64,000 bases of DNA. It comes from Uliginosibacterium sp. Its GTDB lineage: Bacteria; Pseudomonadota; Gammaproteobacteria; Burkholderiales; Rhodocyclaceae. Location of the stretch: NCBI GenBank assembly GCA_016718265.1, contig JADKDZ010000010.1, positions 62,001 to 126,000 on the forward strand, given 5' to 3'. The translations under genes were made by a program, and so were the position numbers. Shown piece by piece: positions 8,524-18,969 of the stretch; position 1 is the stretch's first letter; each line of letters begins with the position of its first letter. The notes under the pieces were generated by a model. That model saw only the letters and a program-made list of their open reading frames with translations. It was not told where the DNA came from and did not search any database.

Positions 8524-9239
8524 ACGCGTCCAGTCTCAACCGCCATGTACTTGCGCTGATGTTTGCCTTTGCAGTTGGTAATTCGTGGTCGTTTGAGTCG
8601 GCTGGTCTTCAATCGCTATCTTCTTTCAAAGAAGCAAAAACTTGGCACGAGCAGTTCATGCAGGGTGCGCCCACTAAGGCTCAGAGGTTGGAAGCAATGC
8701 GGACGCTCGTCACTTCCAGCCCCGTAGGCGCAAGAGGACTGAGGCAGATTTATCAGAACTTTGAGGGTCGCTATTCGATTGATCCAACCATACCTGGTTT
8801 GGAGAAGTCTGTTCTTATGCAACGGTCGGCCAGCAAGCAGCAAGCTAAGGGGTATCGGCGCGAAGTGCTGTATGCGGTTGCCTACCACAATGATCCTCGA
8901 TTTTCAGTGGTAGAAATGAATCGACCTCTGAAGCGACCTTGGGGCAATACAGATGCTGATTTGGTCATTCAGCATCACCCCACTGGCCTATACGGGCGGA
9001 TTGAGGTAAAGGATTATTCACTCAACTCCCAGCGAACAAACTTGCAAAAGCTCAAGGCACAGATTGACAAAATGTCATTAGAGGGAAAGAAAACGGGACA
9101 GCTCCAATTATGGATGAACGCGCGACCAGTCATTCCAGAAATTTATAAATTCGCTGAATCCCGGGGTGTTTATGTATCTGAAAACGTAAAAACAGGAAAG
9201 GCAATTGCCCTGGCTCCATCTCTGCTCTCGATGCGATGA
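8520..9239 (+). CDS. Exported protein with PD-(D/E)XK nuclease-like motif, second gene of island operon
   Basis: The 239-residue product starts with a probable signal peptide (VLALMFAFAVGNSWS, residues 10-24). The C-terminal half carries the ordered residues of a restriction-endonuclease-like fold: Glu115 in a helix (GYRREVLYAV), Asp145/Asp147 in NTDADLVI, Glu162-x-Lys164 in GRIEVKDYS, then a helix with Gln176 and Gln181. This is seen directly; nuclease activity is inferred. Both junctions in the operon are 4-base ATGA overlaps, so the three proteins are probably made in fixed ratio and act together. An exported nuclease-like protein beside a glycine-rich membrane protein suggests a toxin or interbacterial effector module, or an envelope-located defence system. 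No immunity gene is identified. Confidence 0.7.
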   Translation: MNASSLNRHVLALMFAFAVGNSWSFESAGLQSLSSFKEAKTWHEQFMQGAPTKAQRLEAMRTLVTSSPVGARGLRQIYQNFEGRYSIDPTIPGLEKSVLMQRSASKQQAKGYRREVLYAVAYHNDPRFSVVEMNRPLKRPWGNTDADLVIQHHPTGLYGRIEVKDYSLNSQRTNLQKLKAQIDKMSLEGKKTGQLQLWMNARPVIPEIYKFAESRGVYVSENVKTGKAIALAPSLLSMR

Positions 9240-9871
9240 ACCAGCACGCTCAGCAGTTTGTTCGAGTCAGTCGTCAGCGCGTAGCGCTTGGCGCAGGAGA
9301 GTTATCTTTCGGCGCGTGGAGGCTCAAAAATTCTTTGCCCGAGTGGATCGATGACATATGCGATGTTGATAACCCTGCAACGCGTTCCACGTCATCGTTA
9401 CTTCGCCTAGGAGAGAGTAGTTCTTCAGTCCTAGCGGGTAGCTCAATGCTTGTTTCAAGTGGAGCTTTGAACTCAGCCAGATTTGCCAGTGAGGCGATGC
9501 AGTCGCGGCTATATTCGCTTGGTAGGTTCAGTGGCCTTACGTCTCTCGCAGCCCTTGGAGTTTCGGAAGCGTTCCTCGTTTCCAGATACGTCCGTGGTGA
9601 CGTTATGTCTCAGGAGTTCTGGACGGGGCAATGGATTATGGGAACCTCTACCATTGGGGGGATAGCGGGCGGATTTGGTGGAAATGCGATTGGTGTGCTT
9701 ACTCAGACCGAATTTCTAGCCCCTTTGTACACCGCTGCGGGTACAGCGACAGGCACTTTCCTTGGAAGTGAAGTTGGCACTAGAACAGCGCAGATGTATT
9801 ACGAGCACAAATTCGGAGAGATTGATCGGGCGTACGGAAAATGGGTGTATGACCGATACGCCATTAAATAG
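9236..9871 (+). CDS. Hypothetical glycine-rich membrane-active protein, third gene of island operon
   Basis: The 211-residue protein starts at the ATG overlapping the preceding stop (9236-9239). Residues about 60-90 are Ser/Ala/Leu rich. Residues about 100-185 contain hydrophobic segments with small-residue spacing (STIGGIAGGFGGNAIGVL and AAGTATGTFLGSEVG) that resemble glycine zippers, which pack helices in membranes or in pore formers. The C-terminus (KFGEIDRAYGKWVYDRYAIK) is charged and aromatic. There is no cleavable signal peptide. It could anchor, export or neutralise the nuclease-like neighbour, or be the killing component. I do not recognise a family. Confidence 0.65.
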   Translation: MNQHAQQFVRVSRQRVALGAGELSFGAWRLKNSLPEWIDDICDVDNPATRSTSSLLRLGESSSSVLAGSSMLVSSGALNSARFASEAMQSRLYSLGRFSGLTSLAALGVSEAFLVSRYVRGDVMSQEFWTGQWIMGTSTIGGIAGGFGGNAIGVLTQTEFLAPLYTAAGTATGTFLGSEVGTRTAQMYYEHKFGEIDRAYGKWVYDRYAIK

Positions 9872-10242
9872 GCTCACATTAATAGGTGGATTTTTTGGCG
9901 GCAATCCGATACAAAAGAGACGATCGTGGCTACGGCGCCAACGGCAGCAACGGGTCGAAAAGGTGAGTTCGGCCAATCAGAATGCAGCCGTTCAGTCATG
10001 ATCTTGGACGAATGGCGGCTCAGCGATCTATAGCAGAAGGCTCCGAACCATAGACTGAATGGCGGCAATGGCCGAACAACCGACGCCTGCGCGGGGAGCC
10101 CAAGGACTTCCCGCAGAACGGGGTGCCCAGAGAACGAGTGAATACAGCGCAGCGTACTCACCCGGAGATTTTTCTAGGTTGAATTCGCTTTGGATCGGGA
10201 TTTGTCCGTCCGGTGCCGATCTGCAATGGCTCCGCAGCAATG
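9872..10242. other. Intergenic DNA between island operon and leuS
   Basis: Base composition returns to the GC-rich chromosome average after about 10050, so the right border of the island probably lies between 9872 and 10060. No gene is supported; open frames here are short, lack ribosome binding sites and resemble nothing known to me. The leuS terminator lies at its right end. Confidence 0.4.
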
Positions 10243-10265
10243 AAAAAGGAGCCCGGAGGCTCCTT
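10243..10265 (-). terminator. Rho-independent terminator of leuS
   Basis: On the minus strand AAGGAGCC and GGCTCCTT form an 8-bp stem around a TCCG tetraloop, overlapping a run of five T. It sits 26 bases after the leuS stop and reads in the leuS direction. Confidence 0.8.
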
Positions 10266-10290
10266 GGAGAGGCAATGCTGGTGCGGTTCT

Positions 10291-13031
<2,741 letters not shown>

Positions 13032-13185
13032 TTTAGCAGGCTGTGCGTTCCATACCGAATCCCAGCCGACGGTCCGGGCGCGTGCTGTCGCGTTTGTATA
13101 AAACCAGGGCGGCCGCCATACTGGGGGGCAGGCTCAAAGCGTCTTTCCGACGTTCTTGCCGCAAGCAAGTCCGTCTGGAGAGCGC

Positions 13186-13431
13186 ATGAATTTCACGGAG
13201 ATCATTCTTATAGGCGTCGGCATTGGCGTGGCGGCCCGTGTGCTGCGCCCGAACCGCTTGCACATGAGTCTGTGGCTGGCCATTGCGCTCAGCGTCAGCG
13301 GGGCGCTGATCGCCACGCTGGGGGGAAATCTGCTCGGCCTCTACGGCATGGGGGAGATGGCGACGACGATTGGCGCGGTTGCCGGGGCTATCTTGACCCT
13401 GTTCATGGCAGCGCTGGTGCGGCACCGCTAG
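13186..13431 (+). CDS. Small membrane protein, transglycosylase-associated (YeaQ/YmgE-like) type
   Basis: An 81-residue protein starting MNFTEIILIGVGIGVAARVL, with GGAGAG 5 bases before the ATG; an earlier in-frame start at 13156 is less likely. Three hydrophobic segments (residues 4-20, 29-50 and 58-76) with many glycines resemble the short YeaQ/YmgE/GlsB membrane protein family, often linked to envelope stress. The match is by general pattern rather than by a unique motif, so a generic small membrane protein is the safe statement. It is divergent from leuS and stands alone. Confidence 0.6.
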   Translation: MNFTEIILIGVGIGVAARVLRPNRLHMSLWLAIALSVSGALIATLGGNLLGLYGMGEMATTIGAVAGAILTLFMAALVRHR

Positions 13432-13845
13432 TTTTGTTGAAGCGGGGGGCGCCAGAATGCGCGCCTTCCTTGCAGCGTGGGCACGCTGTGTTGCACCCGG
13501 TCCGCGCCGAAAACACCTTGTCGGCTACTTGTCGCCGCAACCCTGCCGCCGATCTGCAGACCCTGATAGAGGGGCGCTTTTGGACGGCCCAGGCGCTGAG
13601 TCCACACCGGTTTTCCCACCTTTGCATGGCCCTGGAGGGCGCAACGCGACTCAGCCTTGTTGCGGGGCTTGCCCGATAGGTCGCTTGCACGAAGGTGCCT
13701 GAGCGAAGAATCCTGCCGCCTGGCGGCTATGGTTAGCAAAGACGCGTCCCGAGGGCGGCAAGCGTCAAGTCTTCTCGGGAATTTCCGTAATGGTTAGGGT
13801 GTTGTCGCGGGTGTGTCGCCCAACCTATTCCCCCGGAAGAACGAG
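13432..13845. other. Intergenic DNA upstream of the response regulator/diguanylate cyclase gene
   Basis: No gene is supported in these 414 bases. Overlapping open frames on both strands are short, basic and without ribosome binding sites. The promoter of the two-gene signalling operon beginning at 13846 is expected in the last 100 bases; no clear -35/-10 pair was identified. Confidence 0.4.
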
Positions 13846-14769
13846 ATGACAGATCAGTGCGAGTCGCGAGAAGCCAGAATCCTGATTGTGGATGACTCGC
13901 CCATGAGTGTAAGGCTGCTCAGTCACTACGTTCGTGATATGGGGAACATCCAGTTTGCGCTCTCTGGCATGGAGGCGCTGGAGATGGCTGCCGAGTATTT
14001 GCCAGATATCATTCTGCTTGACGTTGAAATGCCGGTGCTGGACGGGCTGGAAGTCTGTCAGGAACTCAAGCAGCGGGACGCGCTCAAGGATATTCCCGTT
14101 ATTTTTGTGACGGCGCGTACGGGCGCAGAGCATGAAGTCGCCTGTCTTGCCGCGGGCGCCGTAGACTTCATTTCCAAGCCTCCTAACGAGCCCGTGGTGC
14201 GCGCGCGTGTCCGGACGCACTTGACGCTCAAGCGCCAGGCTGATCTGCTCAGGGAGCTTGCCGCCATCGACGGTTTGACCGGTATCCACAACCGCCGCTC
14301 GTTTGACGAGCGGATCACCGTCGAGTGCAGGCGTCATCGCCGCACGCCTGCCCCCATTGGCATTGCGATGATCGATGTCGATCACTTCAAACGCTTCAAC
14401 GATCTGTATGGTCATCTGGCCGGAGACGCCTGCCTGAAGCAGATTGCCGAAGCCATTGATACGACCGCCCGACGCCCGGGGGATCTGGCGGCGCGCTATG
14501 GCGGCGAAGAATTTGTGGTCTTGCTACCGAATACGGATGCGGATGCGGTGGTGCGTTACGGAGAGTATCTGCTGGAGCGGATTCGCGAGCTGAAAATTCC
14601 GCATGAAGGAAATGAGCTGGGTATTGCGACCGTGAGCATCGGCGTCACGTCTGGAGAACCGGTGGCCGATGGCTGCAACGTCGCGCTGGTTTCGCTTGCG
14701 GACGAGGCGCTTTACGAAGCCAAGCGCTCCGGGCGGAACAAGGTTTGTCTGCGCGAGTTCGGTGAATGA
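13846..14769 (+). CDS. Response regulator with GGDEF output (diguanylate cyclase)
   Basis: The 307-residue product starts MTDQCESREARILIVDDSPM, with GGAAGAACGAG just before the ATG. Residues 10-125 are a receiver domain with the acidic pair in VDDS, phosphoacceptor Asp59 in LLDVEMP and Lys111 in SKPP. Residues 140-305 are a GGDEF domain with an intact GGEEF active site at 219-223 and the inhibitory-site motif RPGD at 210-213, exactly five residues before it, so feedback by cyclic di-GMP is expected. The enzyme makes cyclic di-GMP when phosphorylated. Its stop overlaps the start of the hybrid histidine kinase (ATGA, 14766-14769), making that kinase the likely phosphodonor. Confidence 0.93.
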   Translation: MTDQCESREARILIVDDSPMSVRLLSHYVRDMGNIQFALSGMEALEMAAEYLPDIILLDVEMPVLDGLEVCQELKQRDALKDIPVIFVTARTGAEHEVACLAAGAVDFISKPPNEPVVRARVRTHLTLKRQADLLRELAAIDGLTGIHNRRSFDERITVECRRHRRTPAPIGIAMIDVDHFKRFNDLYGHLAGDACLKQIAEAIDTTARRPGDLAARYGGEEFVVLLPNTDADAVVRYGEYLLERIRELKIPHEGNELGIATVSIGVTSGEPVADGCNVALVSLADEALYEAKRSGRNKVCLREFGE

Positions 14770-17700
14770 GCGCGGCGTCCCGCCTGCCCGGCTGGTTGCA
14801 GCGCCGCGCGCCATGGGCGGCCCTCCTGTTGAGCCTCTCTGTGACCCTGGCGGGATGGGCGGCCGCCGACCATTATGTTCGGGAGCAGCGCCGGCATTAC
14901 TTTTCCGATGAAGTGAATTACGCTCAGGAGCTTATTGCTGATCGTGTGCGGAACTACGAGCAAGTGCTGCTGGGGACCGCAGGTCTTGTCGACGCCAGCA
15001 ACGATGTTTCGGCCGATGAGTGGCAGTCCTACTATCTGGCCTTGCGCCTCGAAGAGCGCTTTCCTGGAGTACAAGGGCTCGGTTATGTTGCCCATGTCGC
15101 GCGTCAGGATAAGCCGATGTTCTACCAGTCCTTGCGTCACGATGGGCTCGAAAAGCTTCAGATTCGCCCTGCGGGCGAGCGCCCCGACTATGCGGTGCTT
15201 GTTCATGTCGAACCCTGGAACGAGATCAACCAGAAGCTCGTCGGTTTCGATCTCTATACGGATCCGCTGCGTCGCGCGGCGATGGAGGCAGCCAGAGATA
15301 CCGCTTCGCCTCAAATGACGCGCCGGCTGACCTTGCTGCGCGACCGGGATCAACCCGAGCAAGCGGGCGTGATCATGTTCATGCCGGTATTTCGCCGCGG
15401 CTTGCCGATCGAGTCATTGTCAGAGCGGCGTAGCGCGCTGCTCGGCTACATCAACGCGCCCTTGCGAATGAGCAACCTGATGGCCGGCGTGTTTTCGCAG
15501 CGACAGCGGGGCGAGCTGGATTTTGCCCTCTACGATGGCGAAAAGATTTCGCCTGAGCATCTGCTCTACGACTCGACGTCTCACGTGACAAAATCCCCGC
15601 CGCTCGCGGGCGACGAATTGACCTACGAAGCGCGCATAGAGCTTGCGGGCCAGGTCTGGTCCGCCGTGTTTCACGCGCGCCGAGGCTTTGTTGACAGCAC
15701 CGCCAGCAGTTTGCCACGCGTCATTTTAATTGGCGGCGTGGCGCTGGATCTCATGCTGTTCGCGCTGCTTGCCGTGTTTTCCAGCGCCAGCAGTCTTGCG
15801 ACCAACAAGGCCTTGAGCATGACTGCCGAGCTTCGTGCGCGCGAAGCCATGTTTCGCCTGGTCGTGGAGGCCAGTCCGAACGGGGTGCTGATGGTGGATC
15901 CCGCGGGCCGGATCAAGCTCGCCAATTCTGCCGTAGACCGGATTTTTGGTTATGACGATGGCGGCCTGATGGACCAGTCGGTCGCGTCTTTGCTGCCCGA
16001 TCCGGTTCGCGAGCTGTATGAGCAGGATCGCACTTCCGAGCGGTCACTCGACATGCGCGCGGTGGGCTTGCGCAAGCTTGTCGGTGTTCGCCGTGATGGG
16101 GCGCTGGTTTCGCTGGAAGTGGCGCTGAGACCTGTCGAGGCTATCGAAGGGCCGATGGTGCTTGTGTCGGTACAGGACATCACGTTCCGGGAAGAGGCCG
16201 AACGCAATCTCCGCAACGCCAAAACTTTGCTGCAGAGCGTGATTGATGCGGCGAGTGACTTCTCGATCATCGCCACGAATCCGCAAGGATTGATCACTGT
16301 TTTCAACCGCGGCGCGGAGCGAATGCTGGGGTATGAATCCACAGAGATGGTTGGCCTCTGTACGCCCGAAGTGATTCATTTACGGGATGAAGTCGTCGCG
16401 CGTGGCGCTGCCCTGTCGGAGGAGCTCGGTTGCCCGGTTGAAGGTTTTGAGGTGTTTGTCTTCCGCGCGCGAAAATTCGGGCATGACGCGCGTGAGTGGA
16501 CCTATGTGCGCAAGGATGGAAGCCGACTTCAGGTCTATTTGTTCGTTACGCCCATTTTGGCCAGTAACGGCGATATTCAGGGCTTCATTGGGATCGCCTA
16601 TGACATTACGGCGCGCAAAGAGGCTGAAGAGGCGCTGGCCCGGGCGAAAGAAAACGCGGAGCTGAGCAGCCGGGCCAAGAGTGAGTTCCTGGCGAACATG
16701 AGCCACGAAATTCGTACGCCTTTGAACGCCGTGCTCGGCATGGCGCAACTGATGTCGCTCGGCAGCCTGTCAGAAGTGCAGAAAGAATATCTGCGCATGA
16801 TCGAGGTTTCCGGCAAGGCGCTGCTGGGCATCCTCAACGACATTCTGGACTTCTCCAAGATCGAGGCGGGGCGGATGGAGATTGCCGAAACGTCCTTCCG
16901 ACTTTCGGAAACTGTCGACGCGCTGGGGCACATCATGGCCGTCAGCGCCGCGGAAAAAGACATCGAGCTGGTCATCCATGTCTCGCCCGAGGTGCCCGAT
17001 GTGCTCATCGGCGATGCGCTGCGCTTGCAGCAGATACTGATCAATCTTGCCGGCAACGCGATCAAATTCACCGAGCGTGGTGAAGTCGTCGTAAAGGTTG
17101 CGCTGGAGTCGTTTTCGGAAGCGAGACTCGGATTGCGTTTCGCGGTTTCCGACACCGGGATCGGGATGAACGCCGCCCAGATCGCGTCTTTGTTCGCGCC
17201 GTTCTCTCAGGCAGATACTTCGTCGACGCGGCGCTTTGGCGGGACCGGCCTTGGTCTGGTGATCAGCAAGCGGCTCGTCGAGCTGATGGGCGGCAGGATA
17301 TCGGTGACCAGTCAGCCAGACCGCGGGAGCACCTTCACGTTCACGATCTTCCTGAAGCCTGACACAAAGCATCCGCATACCAAGCGGGCATTTCTCGATG
17401 GGCTCGATGTGCATGAGGTCTTGCTGGTTGACGGACGTGAGGAATCTTCCCGTGCCGTTGCCGCCGCGGTGACGGGGCTCAAACTCAGCTGCGAGCGTTG
17501 TTCAGACGCGTCGGAGGCGGCCCGCCTGCTGGCGTCCAAACACAGCAGGCCGGGGCTGACGATGATCAATTGGTGCAAGCGTGATGGCGGCCGTACTGGT
17601 TTGTTATCGAAGCTACGGAGCAGCGGGGGAGACAAACCACCGATCATTCTTGCCATGACAACCGCCGTCGGGCGTGAAGCACTGCAGAAAGATCCCTTGT

Positions 17701-18890
17701 TCCCGCTCCTGGATGGCGTGCTGGTAAAACCAGTCACCGCATCCAGCCTGCATGATCAGTTGCTCAAGGTTCTGGATCGGCGGGACGGGCCGTCTGTGCT
17801 TCCGGATCACAGCAGCGAGACCGACATGTTGATTCATCCGGGCGTGCTGCACGGGGTGAGGTTGCTTGTCGTCGAGGATAACGCGTTCAACCGGATGGTT
17901 GCCATCGGGATTCTCGAACGCGCAGGCGCGATCATTGATACCGTGGGCAACGGGCAGGAGGCCGTCGACAGGTTGCGCCAGCATCCGGAAGCCTATGCTT
18001 GCGTGCTGATGGATGTGCAGATGCCGGTCATGGACGGCATTACGGCGACACGGATCATCCGTCAAGAGCTCAAGTTGCAGCATCTCCCGATTGTTGCGAT
18101 GACGGCGGGCGTCATGCAGTCGCAGCGCGACGAGTGCATGTCCTGTGGCATGAATGGCTTTCTCGCCAAGCCGATCGATATCGAATTGCTATTGCAAACC
18201 ATTGAGCCCTTGTTGCGCAAAGACGCCGGGCATGCCGCCCCGGAAGTGCTCAGGCTTGCGCCGACGCCACACGCCTTGCCCCACGCCGTGCGTGAGCGCT
18301 TGTGCGCAATCGAGGGTCTGGCGTGGGAGGACGCTTTCTTGCGGCTTGGTCGCTCGTGGCCACTCTTCGCTGAGGTGCTGAAACGGTTTTGCCATGACGG
18401 AGAGGGTTTTCCTGCAACGGCGCACGCCATGCTGCGCGATGACCCGAGTTCGTCTGCCCGCCGCTTGTTTCATACCATGAAGGCGACTGCCGCGACCTCC
18501 GGTGCCATGGCGCTCGCGGCCAGCGCGGCAGCGGCCGAGCGTTGCCTGGCGGGGGGCGACAGCGCAAGCTGCGACGAGATTTTGCGATCAATGGAGGCGC
18601 AGTTCGATCGGCTGCTGCCACAACTGCGCGCAGTTTTGGCCGAACAGCCGCAAGAGACTGCTGGCCCGAGTGTAGCCCTGGATGAAGCGGCTTTGCGGAA
18701 GCTGATTGTCATGCTCGAGCATCACGATATGGGCGCGGTCGATGCGTTCGAGGCCTTGCGCGCGGGTATTTCCAGCCGCTGCTCAACTGAGCAGGCTCAG
18801 CAGCTGGAGGCGAATATGAGTGCTCTGGCCTTTGATACTGCGGCGGAGTTGATGCGCCATCTAGTGCAGCCAATGCTTGGCAAAAGCTGA
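14766..18890 (+). CDS. CHASE-type hybrid sensor histidine kinase with two receivers and an HPt domain
   Basis: A 1374-residue inner-membrane kinase. A membrane helix lies at about 17-34, a periplasmic CHASE-like sensor at about 75-300 (FPGVQGLGYVAHV, VEPWNEINQKLVGFD), and a second helix at about 317-340. Two PAS domains follow (about 360-480 and 490-620), then HisKA with phosphoacceptor His647 in NMSHEIRTPLN and an HATPase domain with N764, DTGIG and GGTGLGL. The first receiver (about 885-1003) is degenerate: Asn935 in MINWCKRDGG stands where the phosphorylated Asp should be. The second receiver (about 1031-1150) is intact with Asp1083 in LMDVQMPVMDG. An HPt domain carries His1236 in FHTMKATAATSGA. 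This forms a full phosphorelay ending in an HPt, which probably feeds the overlapping upstream GGDEF regulator. Confidence 0.92.
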   Translation: MSAASRLPGWLQRRAPWAALLLSLSVTLAGWAAADHYVREQRRHYFSDEVNYAQELIADRVRNYEQVLLGTAGLVDASNDVSADEWQSYYLALRLEERFPGVQGLGYVAHVARQDKPMFYQSLRHDGLEKLQIRPAGERPDYAVLVHVEPWNEINQKLVGFDLYTDPLRRAAMEAARDTASPQMTRRLTLLRDRDQPEQAGVIMFMPVFRRGLPIESLSERRSALLGYINAPLRMSNLMAGVFSQRQRGELDFALYDGEKISPEHLLYDSTSHVTKSPPLAGDELTYEARIELAGQVWSAVFHARRGFVDSTASSLPRVILIGGVALDLMLFALLAVFSSASSLATNKALSMTAELRAREAMFRLVVEASPNGVLMVDPAGRIKLANSAVDRIFGYDDGGLMDQSVASLLPDPVRELYEQDRTSERSLDMRAVGLRKLVGVRRDGALVSLEVALRPVEAIEGPMVLVSVQDITFREEAERNLRNAKTLLQSVIDAASDFSIIATNPQGLITVFNRGAERMLGYESTEMVGLCTPEVIHLRDEVVARGAALSEELGCPVEGFEVFVFRARKFGHDAREWTYVRKDGSRLQVYLFVTPILASNGDIQGFIGIAYDITARKEAEEALARAKENAELSSRAKSEFLANMSHEIRTPLNAVLGMAQLMSLGSLSEVQKEYLRMIEVSGKALLGILNDILDFSKIEAGRMEIAETSFRLSETVDALGHIMAVSAAEKDIELVIHVSPEVPDVLIGDALRLQQILINLAGNAIKFTERGEVVVKVALESFSEARLGLRFAVSDTGIGMNAAQIASLFAPFSQADTSSTRRFGGTGLGLVISKRLVELMGGRISVTSQPDRGSTFTFTIFLKPDTKHPHTKRAFLDGLDVHEVLLVDGREESSRAVAAAVTGLKLSCERCSDASEAARLLASKHSRPGLTMINWCKRDGGRTGLLSKLRSSGGDKPPIILAMTTAVGREALQKDPLFPLLDGVLVKPVTASSLHDQLLKVLDRRDGPSVLPDHSSETDMLIHPGVLHGVRLLVVEDNAFNRMVAIGILERAGAIIDTVGNGQEAVDRLRQHPEAYACVLMDVQMPVMDGITATRIIRQELKLQHLPIVAMTAGVMQSQRDECMSCGMNGFLAKPIDIELLLQTIEPLLRKDAGHAAPEVLRLAPTPHALPHAVRERLCAIEGLAWEDAFLRLGRSWPLFAEVLKRFCHDGEGFPATAHAMLRDDPSSSARRLFHTMKATAATSGAMALAASAAAAERCLAGGDSASCDEILRSMEAQFDRLLPQLRAVLAEQPQETAGPSVALDEAALRKLIVMLEHHDMGAVDAFEALRAGISSRCSTEQAQQLEANMSALAFDTAAELMRHLVQPMLGKS

Positions 18891-18969
18891 GGTGCGCGAG
18901 CGCCGGTAGCGCCGGCATGTCTCCTGTGCTTCGGTACAATGCCCGGTTTCCCTCGCCGTGAGCGTGCCG

